DNA from: Isoetes taiwanensis
Lineage: Eukaryota > Streptophyta > Lycopodiopsida > Isoetales > Isoetaceae
Reading direction: 5' to 3'
DNA: 64,000 nt
NCBI GenBank assembly: GCA_021234155.1
Contig: JAJEKV010000834.1
Coordinates: 18,444 to 82,443, forward strand
Both the position numbers and the translations under genes were made by a program. The notes beneath the pieces were generated by a model that searched no databases, had not been told where the DNA came from, and saw nothing but the letters and a program-made list of their open reading frames with translations. Below, piece after piece: positions 46,124 through 58,013 of the stretch. Numbering within the stretch: position 1 is the first letter of the stretch; each line of letters opens with the position of its first letter.

Positions 46124-46982
46124 TTCTATGTGTAGTTAAGATTAATCTACGCATGCAACCGATGCTAGGTATGGGTCGCATGCGTTGTTACCGATGATGA
46201 GACCACTAGGGTGATCTCTAGGGCGTGGTGTAATGTCAATGTAGGCATGACCGCGTTTCCGCTTGGACGAGTGGAAGGTAGATTAGAAAGTCTTCTTCTG
46301 TCCCACGGAAGTAGACGACCTCGAGAGAAAGGAGGTCATTGAGGAATGCATTGATAGGAAAGGCACCTTTAGCCCCATATATATTTTGATAGGAGGAATC
46401 TATCCTTCACGCCCCATATACGGGAAGGATATCCTCCACGCTGGGCAACTAGAGGTGTAGGCATGAGCGGCATATAGGCATAATGGAAGATTCACCCTCT
46501 TCCTACGCCGGGAGATTAGCCATGCATCCATGTAGATAGGTGGGGTGGTCACCATATAACCAAAATTTTATTAATAATTAAAATGGTACTAACGTAGTGT
46601 CGACCTGCAGGCCAATAGAGCGCTCCGGAGGGCAAGGATGTCGAGCTACGAAGACTTGCAACACAAATTTTGTTGGAATGTGTTGCAAGGAATGAAGAGT
46701 ACCCCGAACAATAATTATAGATATGAAATGTTTAAATTTTGATAAACTTAATTGTCGTGATAAGTAAACTATTGAGTAACTTGTTTAATGATGTTACGAA
46801 TTGATAAGTTATTTCATAAGATAATGACGTAATAATGTTCTGAAAATACTACCTTAAGGTAATCTTGATAAATATATAAGTACTATAGTAGTATATTGTA
46901 TGCATCAGGTTGATTGCAGATTAGGAAGACTCCAAGGTGGGGAGACCCACGATGCGACAGCATCATTTCAAGGTGGGGAGAA
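46124..46982 (+). other. Gypsy-2 3' untranslated region and purine tract
   Basis: No ORF. The purine tract AAGGTGGGGAGA appears twice (46934 and 46971); the second copy directly precedes the 3' LTR, so it is the functional one. Confidence 0.7.
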
Positions 46983-48546
46983 TGTGACGTTCCAGCACAG
47001 TATACGGTCTCAGGACATATACTGTACCGGCTCGTCACGCATACACGCCACTCCGACTGACGTGTACGCCGATGTGTAGCCAGGTGGGTAGCCCCTAGGG
47101 GGCAACTTGCTAGGTATGTGCATTTAATATTAATGTGCACATTTACCAATGTGCACATTAATGAGGGCACACCTTTCCATGTGGGCACATTTTGCCACCT
47201 AGCCATTAAAGGCAAGTGGGCCCATTCCCAATTATCCCACATGCCAAAAGGGATAATTGGAAACCCTAGCCTAACCCCCTTGTCTATTTAGGTAGGAGAA
47301 ATCCTAATTTGGCCATTTTCGTTCCTAGGGTTTTAGAGCTCTGTTTTGGCTGCTTCAAGAGCCAAAACTGCATCCCAGGCTCTGTCTGAGCGAATTGCAC
47401 CATTAGTTTCCCTTGATTCGAGCAGTTCAGCAGGATGGTCGAACTCAGGTCAGGAGGAGCAACTCAAGGATCAGGTATTTAGTCAATTTAATAGCCTAAA
47501 CCGTCTTTTAATCATAGAATCAGTAGGTTTAGCCTATTAAATTGCCCATAGCAGCCATCTAGATCCCTAGATACCAGACTCTAACTAAAGAACCTAACTC
47601 TATGATATAGATTAGATCTAGTTCTTTAGTTCTTCTGTGATGTACATGGATGATGTATCTCTATGAACTCCTTGTATTGGGAAGGGGGGTAGAGACCTAA
47701 AGCTTGGTAGTAGATGCTCCTAGATTAGCCTCTCTAGCACACTGTAGATTCGGCATGTGTACAAGAACCACACCTGGTTGTGGGTGAAGGGGCCAGACTG
47801 GCTAACAAGGAGGTTCGCGTTCTGACTCTCGAACGATCCCTCTGGTGTGTAAGACCTAATTGTGACTAGGTCTAATGGCTTACCACTGAGTGTGGGTAAG
47901 GCATGGGCTCGACACCCGTGAAGTGGTGTACACTTTCCAGTGGGTTCAGTCGAATAAGGGCAGTGGCCCTCTAGTCACCTTGAGTCAGCATGTAGATCTC
48001 TGGAGGGAGTGATCCTTACCTGCCCCATCGGAACTGGGAAGATACAACCCAGGAATAGCCCTTTTGGCTATGCATCCGGCGGGCTACAGTCAGGTCCCAA
48101 CACTCTTCAACCTACTCTGCAAAGTGTGCACAGGAGGGCCGGATGGAGTGGACAACCCTATGCCATGTTCATATGCCAGCCAAATCCATTGCCATGAATT
48201 CTGTCTGCAATGAACTCTGGAGACCCAAGTCGTCAGTCCTCCCCTCGAGTCTGAGCCTTGGGTAGGACCCCTATGTATGATGCTGATCATTGTCTATGCA
48301 GATGTTGGTGCACCACCCTTTGAGGTGGATATGTGATTATGTTGTATACTGACATGTATGTTTACGCTTCCGCAGCTAGGTAGGCCCTGAGGGAGACGGG
48401 GTAAAATGACCCCTTCACTCTTCCAACTGGGACTCGTTACGGGTGCAGTGATTGTGGAGGGCTCTGTATCAGTATGGAGCTGGTATGGGGGATGAACTCC
48501 TGTTTGTATATGGTGAGTGCACCGTATACGAGTAGGGGACGTCACA
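46983..48546 (+). repeat. Gypsy-2 3' LTR
   Basis: 1564 bp, TGTGACGT...ACGTCACA. The next base starts GTCAGCACATTTTT, the tRNA-array segment just 3' of a tRNA-Leu gene. Confidence 0.88.
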
Positions 48547-48568
48547 GTCAGCACATTTTTCAAAAATA

Positions 48569-48652
48569 TGCTAGCTGTGGAGTTTGAACCCACGCGCACA
48601 TGAGTGCAGATGATCTTAAGTCCTCCGCCTTAGACCACTCGGGCAAGCTAGC
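48569..48652 (-). tRNA. tRNA-Leu(UAA) variant, stem mismatches
   Basis: 84 nt, anticodon UAA. The D-stem/anticodon-stem segment reads GGCGGAGGA instead of GGGGGACGA, which creates a C10-C25 clash and a G29-A41 mismatch. The T-stem has one G-U. Functional status is doubtful. It is identical in this feature to the copy seven units away at 53309. Gypsy-2 ends 22 bp from its 3' side. Confidence 0.7.
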
Positions 48653-49231
48653 CAACAATATTGATATATTTATAGTATCGAATTTCAACTATTACTTACA
48701 GCTCTAACGAGATTTCTACGCTCCATTTCCTCAAAAGGAGGGGCTACCATTTTGTAAATCTTTTGGCTATCAAAAGGTAGGAAGTTTCGTTTCTCAATCT
48801 TCAGACATGTAATTGTATTTGTGAAGGGAGATCACTTTGCAAAACCGAAGTAATATCCCAAAGCTTCTTCCCTTGTCCAAATAAGTATAGCAATTCACAC
48901 AAATTATCCCAACAATATTAGCAACCAAATCTTCCTTCTTTACGGTGCCAAGGTGTACGTTTCTGTAGCTCAGTCTTTACTTCTGTTTAATCTTTGGAGA
49001 ACCGAATCCTTTCTTCATAAGAGTCATCTCCAGAGCTCAATCTCTAATTTTGTCTAGTCTTTATTGATATGCTAATGGTCGGTACTTCCATTATGAATAT
49101 GGTAGTTGTGGGCTAGTAATCCTTAATGTGGTATGATCAATCTTTTCTCGCATTAAAATCGTCTCCACAATGTTGGTTTTGTCTATTATTTATTGGTAGG
49201 GTAAACATAGTCAGTACATTTTTCAAAAACA

Positions 49232-49315
49232 TGCTAGCTATAGGGTTTAAACCCACGTGCACGTGAGTGCAGACGATCCTAAGTCGTCCCCCTTAGACCA
49301 CTTGGACAAGCTAGC
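49232..49315 (-). tRNA. tRNA-Leu-like copy with UAG anticodon
   Basis: The anticodon loop is CTTAGGA, giving UAG (still leucine, codon CUA). The T-loop has lost C56 (TTTAAAC) and the T-stem and D-arm carry transitions (TCC for CCC), so it is probably a pseudogene. Confidence 0.6.
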
Positions 49316-49893
49316 CAACAATATTAATATCTTTATAGTATCGAATTTCCCCTATTAGTTATAGCTTTGACGAGATGTACATGTCTTTCTACGCTCCATT
49401 CCCTCAAAAGGTGAGGGGCTACCATTTTGTAAATCAAGTGGCTATCAAAAGGTAGGAAGGTTTCCTTTCTCAATCTTCAGGCATGTAATTGTATTTGTGA
49501 AAGGAGAAGATCACTTTGCAAAACCGAACTAATATCCCAAAGCTTCTTTCCTTGTCCAAATAAGTATGGCAATTCACACAAATTATCCCAACAATATTAG
49601 CAACCAAATCTTCCTTCTTTACGGTGCCAAGTTGTACGTTTCTGTAGCTCAGTCTTTACTTCTATTTAATATTTGGAGAGCCCAATCCTTTCTTCACAAG
49701 AGTCATCTCCAGAGCTCGATCTTGAATTTTGTCTAGTCTTTGTTGATTTGCTAATGGTCGGTACTTCCATTATGAATATGGTAGTTGTGGGGTAGTAATC
49801 CTTAATGTGGTATGGTCAATCCGTCTCCACAATGTTGGTTTTGTCTATTATTTATTGGTAGGGTAAACATAGTTAGTACATTTTTCAAAAACA

Positions 49894-49977
49894 TGCTAGC
49901 TGTGGGGTTTGAACCCACGCGCACGTGAGTGCAGACGATCTTAAGTCGTCCCCCTTAGACCACTCGGGCAAGCTAGC
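49894..49977 (-). tRNA. tRNA-Leu(UAA), intact
   Basis: Complete 84-nt cloverleaf: acceptor GCTAGCT/AGCTAGC, D-stem CCC/GGG, anticodon stem GACGA/TCGTC with loop CTTAAGA, variable arm with GCAC/GTGC stem and loop TCAC, T-arm GTGGG-TTCAAAC-CCCAC, discriminator A. Confidence 0.9.
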
Positions 49978-50562
49978 CAACAATATTGATATATTTATAG
50001 TATCAAATTTCAAATATTACTTACAGCTCTAACGAGATGTACATGTCTTTCTATGCTCCAGTTCCTCAAAAGGTGAGGGGCTGCCATTTTGTAAATCATG
50101 TGGCTATCAAAAGGTAGGAAGGTTTCTTTTCTCAATCTTCAGACATGTAATTGTATTTGTGAAGGGAGATCACTTTGCAAAACTGAAGTAATATCCCAAA
50201 GCTTCTTTCCTTGTCCAAATAAGTATAGCAATTCACACAATTTATCCCAACAATATTAGCAACCAAATCTTCCTTCTTTACAGTGCCAAGGTGTACGTTT
50301 CTGAAGCTCAGTCTTTACTTCTATGTAATCTTCGGAGAACCGAATCTTTTCTTCATAAGAGTCATCTCCAGAGCTCAATCTTTAATTTTGTCTAGTCTTT
50401 ATGGATATCATTAAGGATTACTTCCATTATGAATATGGTAGTTTTGGGCTAGTAATCCTCAATGTGGTATGGTCAATCTTTTCTCACATTAAAATCGTCT
50501 CCACAATGTTGGTTTAGTCTATTATTTATTAGTAGAGGTGGTCAGCACATTTTTGAAAAACA

Positions 50563-50646
50563 TGCTAGCTGTGGGGTTTGAACCCACGCGCACATGAGTG
50601 CAGACGATCTTAAGTCGTCCCCCTTAGACCACTCGGGCAAGCTAGC
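50563..50646 (-). tRNA. tRNA-Leu(UAA), intact consensus copy
   Basis: Matches the array consensus throughout, with variable-arm loop TCAT. TATA/CAA elements lie upstream and T5 downstream. Confidence 0.92.
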
Positions 50647-51245
50647 CAACAATATTGATATATTTATAGTATTGAATTTCAACTATTACTTACAGCTCTA
50701 ACGAGATGTACATGTCTTTCTACGCTCCATTTCCTCAAAAGGTGAGGGGCTACCATTTTGTAAAACTTGTGGCTATCAAAAGGTAGGAAGGTTTCCTTTC
50801 TCAATCTTCAGACATGTAATTGTATTTGTGAAGGGAGATCACTTTGCAAAACTGAAGTAATATCCCAAAGCTTCTTTCCTTGTCCAAATAAGTATAGCAA
50901 TTCACACAATTTATCCCAACAATATTAGCAACCAAATCTTCCTTCTTTCTTGATTGCCAAGGTGTATGCGTTTCTCAGTAGCTCGGTCTTTACTTCTATT
51001 TAATCTTTGGAGAACCGAATCCTTTCTTCACAAGAGTCATCTCCAGAGCTCAATCTTTAATTTTGTCTAGTCTTTATTGATATGCTAATGGTCGGTACTT
51101 CCATTATGAATATGGTAGTTTTGGGCTAGTAATCCTTAATGTGGTATGGTCAATCTTTTCTCGCATTAAAATCGTCTCCACAATGTTGGTTTAGTCTATT
51201 ATTTATTGGGAGTTAGTAAAGTTAGTCAGACATTTTTCAAAAACA

Positions 51246-51331
51246 TGCTAGCTATGTGGGGTTTGAACCCACGCGCACATGAGTGCAGACGATCTTAAGT
51301 CGTCCCCCTTAGACCACTCGGGCAAGCTAGC
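51246..51331 (-). tRNA. tRNA-Leu(UAA) with 2-nt insertion
   Basis: Two extra bases sit between the T-stem and the 3' acceptor strand, giving 86 nt; the unpaired bases should disturb the acceptor/T-arm stack. The remainder is consensus. Confidence 0.7.
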
Positions 51332-51961
51332 GAACAATATTGATATATTTAAAGTATCGAATTTCAACTATTACTTATAGCTCTAACGAGATGTACAGGT
51401 CTTTCTACGCTCCATTTCCTCAAAAGGTGAGGGGCTACCATTTTGTAAAACTTGTGGCTATCAAAAGGTAGGAAGGTTTCTTTTCTCAATCTTCAGACAT
51501 GTAATTGTATTTGTGAAGGGAGATCACTTTGCAAAACTGAAGTAATATCCCAAAGCTTCTTTCCTTGTCCAAATAAGTATAGCAATTCACACAATTTATC
51601 CCAACAATATTAGCAACCAAATCTTCCTTCTTTACGGTGCCAAGGTTATGCGTTTATGTAGCTCGGTCTTTACTTCTATTTAATCTTTGGAGAGCCCAAT
51701 CCTTTCTTCATAAGAGTCATCTCCGAGCTCGATCTTGAATTTTGTCTAGTCTTTGTTGATTTGCTAATGGTCGGTACTTCCATTATGAATATGGTAGTTG
51801 TGGGGTAGTAATCCTTAATGTGGTATGGTCAATCTTTTCATTATGAATATTAAAATCGTCTCCACAATGTTGGTTTTGTCTATTATTTATTCTCCACTAT
51901 ATTGGTTTTGTCTATTATTTATTGGTAGGGTAAACATAGTCAGTACATTTTTCATAAAACA

Positions 51962-52045
51962 TGCTAGCTGTGGGGTTTGAACCCACGCGCACATGAGTGC
52001 AGACGATCTTAAGTCGTCCCCCTTAGACCACTCGGGCAAGCTAGC
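51962..52045 (-). tRNA. tRNA-Leu(UAA), intact consensus copy
   Basis: 84 nt, no deviation in any stem. Its 3' flank has one extra base (CATAAAAC) within the T-run region, leaving T4. Confidence 0.9.
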
Positions 52046-52634
52046 CAACAATATTGATATATTTATAGTATCAAATTTCAAATATTACTTACAACTCTAA
52101 CGAGATGTACATGTCTTTCTATGCTCCAGTTCCTCAAAAGGTGAGGGGCTACCATTTTGTAAATCTTGTGGCTATCAAAAGGTAGGAAGGTTTCTTTTCT
52201 CAATCTTCAGACATGTAATTGTATTTGTGAAGGGAGATCACTTTGCAAAACTGAAGTAATATCCCAAAGCTTCTTTCCTTGTCCAAATAAGTATAGCAAT
52301 TCACACAATTTATCCCAACAATATTAGCAACCAAATCTTCCTTCTTTTTCACGATTGCCAAGGTGTGCGTTTACGAAGCTTTCAGTCTTTACTTCTATTT
52401 AATCTTTGGAGAACCGAATCTTTTCTTCATAAGAGTCATCTCGAGCTCAATCTTTAATTTTGTCTAGTCTTTATTGATATGCTAATGGATTACTTCCATT
52501 ATGAATATGGTAGTTTTGGGCTAGTAATCCTCAATGTGGTATGGTGAATCTTTTCTCGCATTAAAATCGTCTCCACAATGTTGGTTTAGTCTATTATTTA
52601 TTGGTAGAGTTGGTCAGCACATTTTTGAAAAACA

Positions 52635-52718
52635 TGCTAGCTGTGGGGTTTGAACCCACGCGCACATGAGTGCAGACGATCTTAAGTCGTCCCCCTTAGA
52701 CCACTCGGGCAAGCTAGC
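52635..52718 (-). tRNA. tRNA-Leu(UAA), intact consensus copy
   Basis: 84 nt, all stems paired, T5 terminator. Confidence 0.92.
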
Positions 52719-53308
52719 CAACAATATTGATATATTTATAGTATCGAATTTCAACTATTACTTACAGCTCTAACGAGATGTACATGTCTTTCTACGCTCC
52801 ATTTCCTCAAAAGGTGAGGGGCTACCATTTTGTAAATCTTGTGGCTATCAAAAGGTAGGAAGGTTTCTTTTCTCAATCTTCAGACATGTAATTGTATTTG
52901 TGAAGGGAGATCACTTTGCAAAACCGAAGTAATATCCCAAAGCTTCTTCCCTTGTCCAAATAAGTATAGCAATTCACACAATTTATCCCAACAATATTAG
53001 CAACCAAATCTTCCTTCTTTTTACGATTGCCAAGGTGTACGTTTCTGTAGCTCAGTCTTTACTTCTATTTAATCTTTGGAGAACCGAATCCTTTCTTCAT
53101 AAGAGTCATCTCCAGAACTCAATCTTTAATTTTGTCTAGTCTTTATTGATATGCTAATGGTCGGTACTTCCATTATGAATATGGTAGTTTTGGGCTAGTA
53201 ATCCTCAATGTGGTATGGTCAATCTTTTCTCGCATTAAAATCGTCTCCACAATGTTGGTTTAGTCTATTATTTATTGGTAGACTTGGTCAGCACATTTTT
53301 GAAAAACA

Positions 53309-53392
53309 TGCTAGCTGTGGGGTTTGAACCCACGCGCACATGAGTGCAGACGATCTTAAGTCCTCCGCCTTAGACCACTCGGGCAAGCTAGC
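53309..53392 (-). tRNA. tRNA-Leu(UAA) variant, stem mismatches
   Basis: Carries the same GGCGGAGGA D/anticodon-stem variant as 48569, but with a perfect T-stem. Marks the start of the second higher-order block. Confidence 0.7.
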
Positions 53393-53942
53393 CAACAATA
53401 TTGATATATTTATAGTATTGAATTTCAACTATTACTTACAGCTCTAACGAGATGTACAAGTCTTTCTACGCTCCATTTCCTCAAAAGGTGAGGGGCTACC
53501 ATTTTGTAAATCTTTTGGCTATCAAAAGGTAGGAAGTTTCGTTTCTCAATCTTCAGACATGTAATTGTATTTGTGAAGGGAGATCACTTTGCAAAACCGA
53601 AGTAATATCCCAAAGCTTCTTCCCTTGTCCAAATAAGTATAGCAATTCACACAAATTATCCCAACAATATTAGCAACCAAATCTTCCTTCTTTACGGTGC
53701 CAAGGTGTACGTTTCTGTAGCTCAGTCTTTACTTCTATTTAATCTTTGGAGAACCGAATCCTTTCTTCATAAGAGTCATCTCCAGAGCTCAATCTTTAAT
53801 TTTGTCTAGTCTTTATTGATATGCTAATGGTCGGTACTTCCATTATGAATATGGTAGTTGTGGGCTAGTAATCCTTAATGTGGTTGGTTTTGTCTATTAT
53901 TTATTGGTAGGGTAAACATAGTCAGTACATTTTTCAAAAACA

Positions 53943-54026
53943 TGCTAGCTATAGGGTTTGAACCCACGCGCACGTGAGTGCAGACGTTCCTAAGTCGTCC
54001 CGCTTAGACCACTTGGGCAAGCTAGC
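53943..54026 (-). tRNA. tRNA-Leu-like copy with UAG anticodon
   Basis: Loop CTTAGGA gives UAG. The T-stem is kept by two G-U wobbles and the T-loop is normal, but the anticodon stem ends in an A-A clash and the D-stem is broken by GCG for GGG. Confidence 0.6.
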
Positions 54027-54620
54027 CAACAATATTAATATCTTTATAGTATCGAATTTCCCCTATTAGTTATAGCTCTGACGAGATGTACATGTCTTTC
54101 TACGCTCTATTCCCTCAAAAGGTGAGGGGCTACCATTTTGTAAATCAAGTGGCTATCAAAAGGTAGGAAGGTTTCCTTTCTCAATCTTCAGGCATGTAAT
54201 TGTATTTGTGAAAGGAGAAGATCACTTTGCAAAACCGAACTAATATCCCAAAGCTTCTTTCCTTGTCCAAATAAGTATGGCAATTCACACAAATTATCCC
54301 AACAATATTAGCAACCAAATCTTCCTTCTTTACGGTGCCAAGTTGTACGTTTCTGTAGCTCAGTCTTTACTTCTATTTAATATTTGGAGAGCCCAATCCT
54401 TTCTTCACAAGAGTCATCTCCAGAGCTCGATCTTTAATTTTGTCTAGTCTTTGTTGATTTGCTAATGGTCAGTACTTCCATTATGAATATGGTAGTTGTG
54501 GGCTAGTAATCCTTAATGTGGTATGGTCAATCTTTCTCGCATTAAAATCGTCTCCACAATGTTGGTTTTGTCCATTATTTATTGGTAGGGTAAACATAGT
54601 CAGTACATTTTTCAAAAACA

Positions 54621-54704
54621 TGCTAGCTGTGGGGTTTGAACCCACGCGCACATAAGTGCAGACGATCTTAAGTCGTCCCCCTTAGACCACTCGGGCAAGC
54701 TAGC
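54621..54704 (-). tRNA. tRNA-Leu(UAA), intact
   Basis: Consensus stems; variable-arm loop TTAT. Confidence 0.9.
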
Positions 54705-55291
54705 CAACAATATTGATATATTTATAGTATCAAATTTCAACTATTACTTACAGCTCTAACGAGATGTACATGTCTTTCTATGCTCCATTTTCCTCAAAAG
54801 GTGAGGGGCTACCATTTTGTAAATCATGTGGCTATCAAAAGGTAGGAAGGTTTCTTTTCTCAATCTTCAGACATGTAATTGTATTTGTGAAGGGAGATCA
54901 CTTTGCAAAACCGAAGTAATATCCCAAAGCTTCTTCCCTTGTCCAAATAAGTATAGCAATTCACACAATTTATCCCAACAATATTAGCAACCAAATCTTC
55001 CTTTTTACGATTGCCAAGGTGTATGTTTTAAGAAGCTCGATCTTTACTTCTATGTAATCTTCGGAGAACCGAATCTTTTCTTCATAAGAGTCATCTCCAG
55101 AGCTCAATCTTTAATTTTGTCTAGTCTTTATGGATATCATTAAGGATTACTTCCATTATGAATATGGTAGTTTTGGGCTAGTAATCCTCAATGTGGTATG
55201 GTGAATCTTTTCTCGCATTAAAATCGTCTCCACAATGTTGGTTTAGTCTATTATTTATTGGTAGAGTTGGTCAGCACATTTTTGAAAAACA

Positions 55292-55375
55292 TGCTAGCTG
55301 TGGGGTTTGAACCCACGCGCACATGAGTGCAGACGATCTTAAGTCGTCCCCCTTAGACCACTCGGGCAAGCTAGC
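55292..55375 (-). tRNA. tRNA-Leu(UAA), intact consensus copy
   Basis: 84 nt, no stem mismatch; second-block counterpart of 50563. Confidence 0.92.
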
Positions 55376-55955
55376 CAACAATATTGATATATTTATAGTA
55401 TCGAATTTCAACTATTACTTATAGCTCTAACGAGATGTACATGTCTTTCTACGCTCCATTTCCTCAAAAGGTGAGGGGCTACCATTTTGTAAATCTTGTG
55501 GCTATCAAAAGGTAGGAAGGTTTCTTTTCTCAATCTTCAGATATGTAATTGTATTTGTGAAGGGAGATCACTTTGCAAAACCGAAGTAATATCCCAAAGC
55601 TTCTTCCCTTGTCCAAATAAGTATAGCAATTCACACAATTTATCCCAACAATATTAGCAACCAAATCTTCCTTCTTTACGGTGCCAAGGTGTACGTTTCT
55701 GTAGCTCAGTCTTTACTTCTATTTAATCTTTGGAGAACCGAATCCTTTCTTCATAAGAGTCATCTCCAGAACTCAATCTTTAATTTTGTCTAGTCTTTAT
55801 TGATATGCTAATGGTCGGTACTTCCATTATGAATATGGTAGTTTTGGGCTAGTAATCCTCAATGTGGTATGGTCAATCTTTTCTCGCATTAAAATCGTCT
55901 CCACAATGTTGGTTTAGTCTATTATTTATTGGTAGAGTTGGTCAGCACATTTTTG

Positions 55956-55960
55956 AAAAA
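55956..55960 (-). terminator. Pol III T5 terminator of reference copy
   Basis: TTTTT on the - strand, starting three nucleotides past the discriminator base. The same run follows most copies. Confidence 0.8.
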
Positions 55961-55962
55961 CA

Positions 55963-56046
55963 TGCTAGCTGTGGGGTTTGAACCCACGCGCACATGAGTG
56001 CAGACGATCTTAAGTCGTCCCCCTTAGACCACTCGGGCAAGCTAGC
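55963..56046 (-). tRNA. tRNA-Leu(UAA), intact consensus copy
   Basis: 84 nt, all stems paired. Used here as the reference copy for the promoter and terminator positions. Confidence 0.93.
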
Positions 56047-56071
56047 CAACAATATTGATATATTTATAGTA
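56047..56071 (-). promoter_or_regulatory. Upstream TATA-like and CAA elements of reference tRNA
   Basis: TATAAATA lies at about -22 to -15 and a CAA triplet at about -11 to -9 relative to the mature 5' end. These are the extragenic elements known to help transcription of plant tRNA genes. Confidence 0.65.
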
Positions 56072-56574
56072 TCGAATTTCAACTATTACTTACAGCTCTA
56101 ACGAGATGTACATGTCTTTCTACGCTCCATTTCCTCAAAAGGTGAGGGGCTACCATTTTGTAAATCTTGTGGCTATCAAAAGGTAGGAAGGTTTCTTTTC
56201 CCAATCTGTAATTGTATTTGTGAAGGGAGATCACTTTGCAAAACCGAAGTAATATCCCAAAGCTTCTTCCCTTGTCCAAATAAGTATAGCAATTCACACA
56301 ATTTATCCCAACAATATTAGCAACCAAATCTTCCTTCTTTACTGATTGCCAAGGTGTATGCGTTTCAGAGCTCAGTCTTTACTTCTATTTAATCTTTGGA
56401 GAACCGAATCCTTTCTTCATAAGAGGTACTTCCATTATGAATATGGTAGTTGTGGGCTAGTAATCCTTAATGTGGTATGGTCAATCTTTTCTCGCATTAA
56501 AATCGTCTCCACAATGTTGGTTTTGTCTATTATTTATTGGTAGGGTAAACATAGAAAGACATTTTTCAAAAACA

Positions 56575-56655
56575 TGCTAGCTATGGGGTTTTAAACCCAC
56601 GCACATGATGCAGACGATCCTAAGTCGTCCCCTTAGACCACTTGGGCAAGCTAGC
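56575..56655 (-). pseudogene. tRNA-Leu copy with UAG anticodon and deletions
   Basis: Anticodon loop CTTAGGA. Three net deletions in the variable arm and D-arm, and an altered T-loop, leave 81 nt. Confidence 0.7.
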
Positions 56656-57279
56656 CAACAATATTAATATATTTATAGTATCAAATTTCAACTATTAGTT
56701 ATAGCTTTAACGAGATGTACATGTCTTTCTACGCTCCATTTCCTCAAAAAGGTGAGGGGCTACCATTTTGTAAATCATGTGGCTATCAAAAGGTAGGAAG
56801 GTTTCTTTTCTCAATCTTCGTGCATGTAATTGTATTTGTGAAAGGGAAGATCACTTTTTTGCAAAACCGAAGTAATATCCCAAAGCTTCTTTCCTTGTCC
56901 AAATAAGTATAGCAATTCACACAATTTATCCCAACAATATTAGCAACCAAATCTTCCTTCTTTTACGGTGCCAAGTTGTATGTTTATGTAGCTCGGATCT
57001 TTACTTCTATTTAATATTTGGAGAATAATCGAATCCTTTCTTCATAAGAGTCATCTTGAGCTCAATCTTTAATTTTGTCTAGTCTTTATTGATATGCTAA
57101 TGGTCGGTACTTCCATTATGAATATGGTAGTTGTGGGCTAATAATCCTCAATGTGGTATGGTCAATCTTTTCTCGCATTAAAATCGTCTCCACTATATTG
57201 GTTATCGTCTCCACTATATTGGTTTTGTCTATTATTTATTGGTAGGGTAAATAGTTAGTTAGTACATTTTTCAAAAACA

Positions 57280-57367
57280 TGCTAGCTGTGGGGTTTGAAC
57301 CCACGTGGCACATGAGTCATGAGCGATCTTAAGTCGTCCCCTTAGACCACTTTTCGGGCAAGCTAGC
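57280..57367 (-). pseudogene. tRNA-Leu(UAA) copy with indels
   Basis: 88 nt. Insertions in the D-arm and variable arm disrupt pairing; anticodon loop still CTTAAGA. Confidence 0.7.
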
Positions 57368-57948
57368 CAACAATATTGATATATTTATAGTATCAAATTT
57401 CAACTATTACTTACAAACTCTAACGAGATGTACATGTCTTTCTACGCTCCATTTCCTCAAAAGGTGAGGGGCTACCATTTTGTAAATCATGTGGCTATCA
57501 AAAGGTAGGAAGGTTTCTTTTTTCTCAATCTTGAGACATGTAATTGTATTTGTGAAGGGAGATCACTTTGCAAAACCAAGTAATATCCCAAAGCTTTTTT
57601 CCTTGTCCAAATAAGTATAGCAATTCACACAATTTATCCCAACAATATTAGCAACCAAATCTTCCTTCTTTACTGATTGCCAAGGTGTATGTTTAGAAGC
57701 TTCAGTCTTTACTTCTATTTAATCTTTGGAGAACCTAATCCTTTTCTTCATAAGAGTCAAAATCAAAGAGCTCAATCTTTAATTTTGTCTAGTCTTTGTT
57801 GATATGCTAATGGTCTTTACTTCCATTATGAATATGGTAGTTTTGGGCTAGTAATCCTTAATGTGGTATGGTCAAAGAAGGCCTCCCACAATGTTGGTTT
57901 AGTCTATTATTTATTGGTAAAAACATTAATGAGTACATTTTTCAAAAA

Positions 57949-58013
57949 TGCTAACTGTGGGGTTTTTCTTTAATCCATGCGATCTTTCGGTAAAAAGACC
58001 AAAGATTAAATAT
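57949..58013 (-). pseudogene. tRNA-Leu relic
   Basis: Only the 3' acceptor, part of the T-arm and scattered bases remain, in the start of the degraded zone. Confidence 0.5.

Larger units (their letters stand above)
33288..48546 (+). mobile_element. Gypsy-2: chromodomain LTR retrotransposon, nested
   Basis: The 3' LTR (46983-48546) begins TGTGACGT and ends ACGTCACA; the 5' LTR begins TGTGGCG at 33288 and matches until about 34845. The order gag, protease, RT, RNase H, integrase, chromodomain on the + strand is that of chromoviruses. Two foreign blocks interrupt it: ~34.85-39.17 kb, which removed the 5' LTR end and primer site, and 42655-44839. The element sits within one unit of the tRNA-Leu array, whose halves flank it. 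All frames are broken and the LTRs are diverged by CpG-type transitions and indels. Confidence 0.8.

Noticed and set aside
56079-56327. 82-aa frame recurring in several array units (beginning MVANIVGINCVNCYTYLDKG)
   Set aside because: It is open only in some units, is broken in most, and spans spacer sequence next to a Pol III gene; no codon-level constraint visible.
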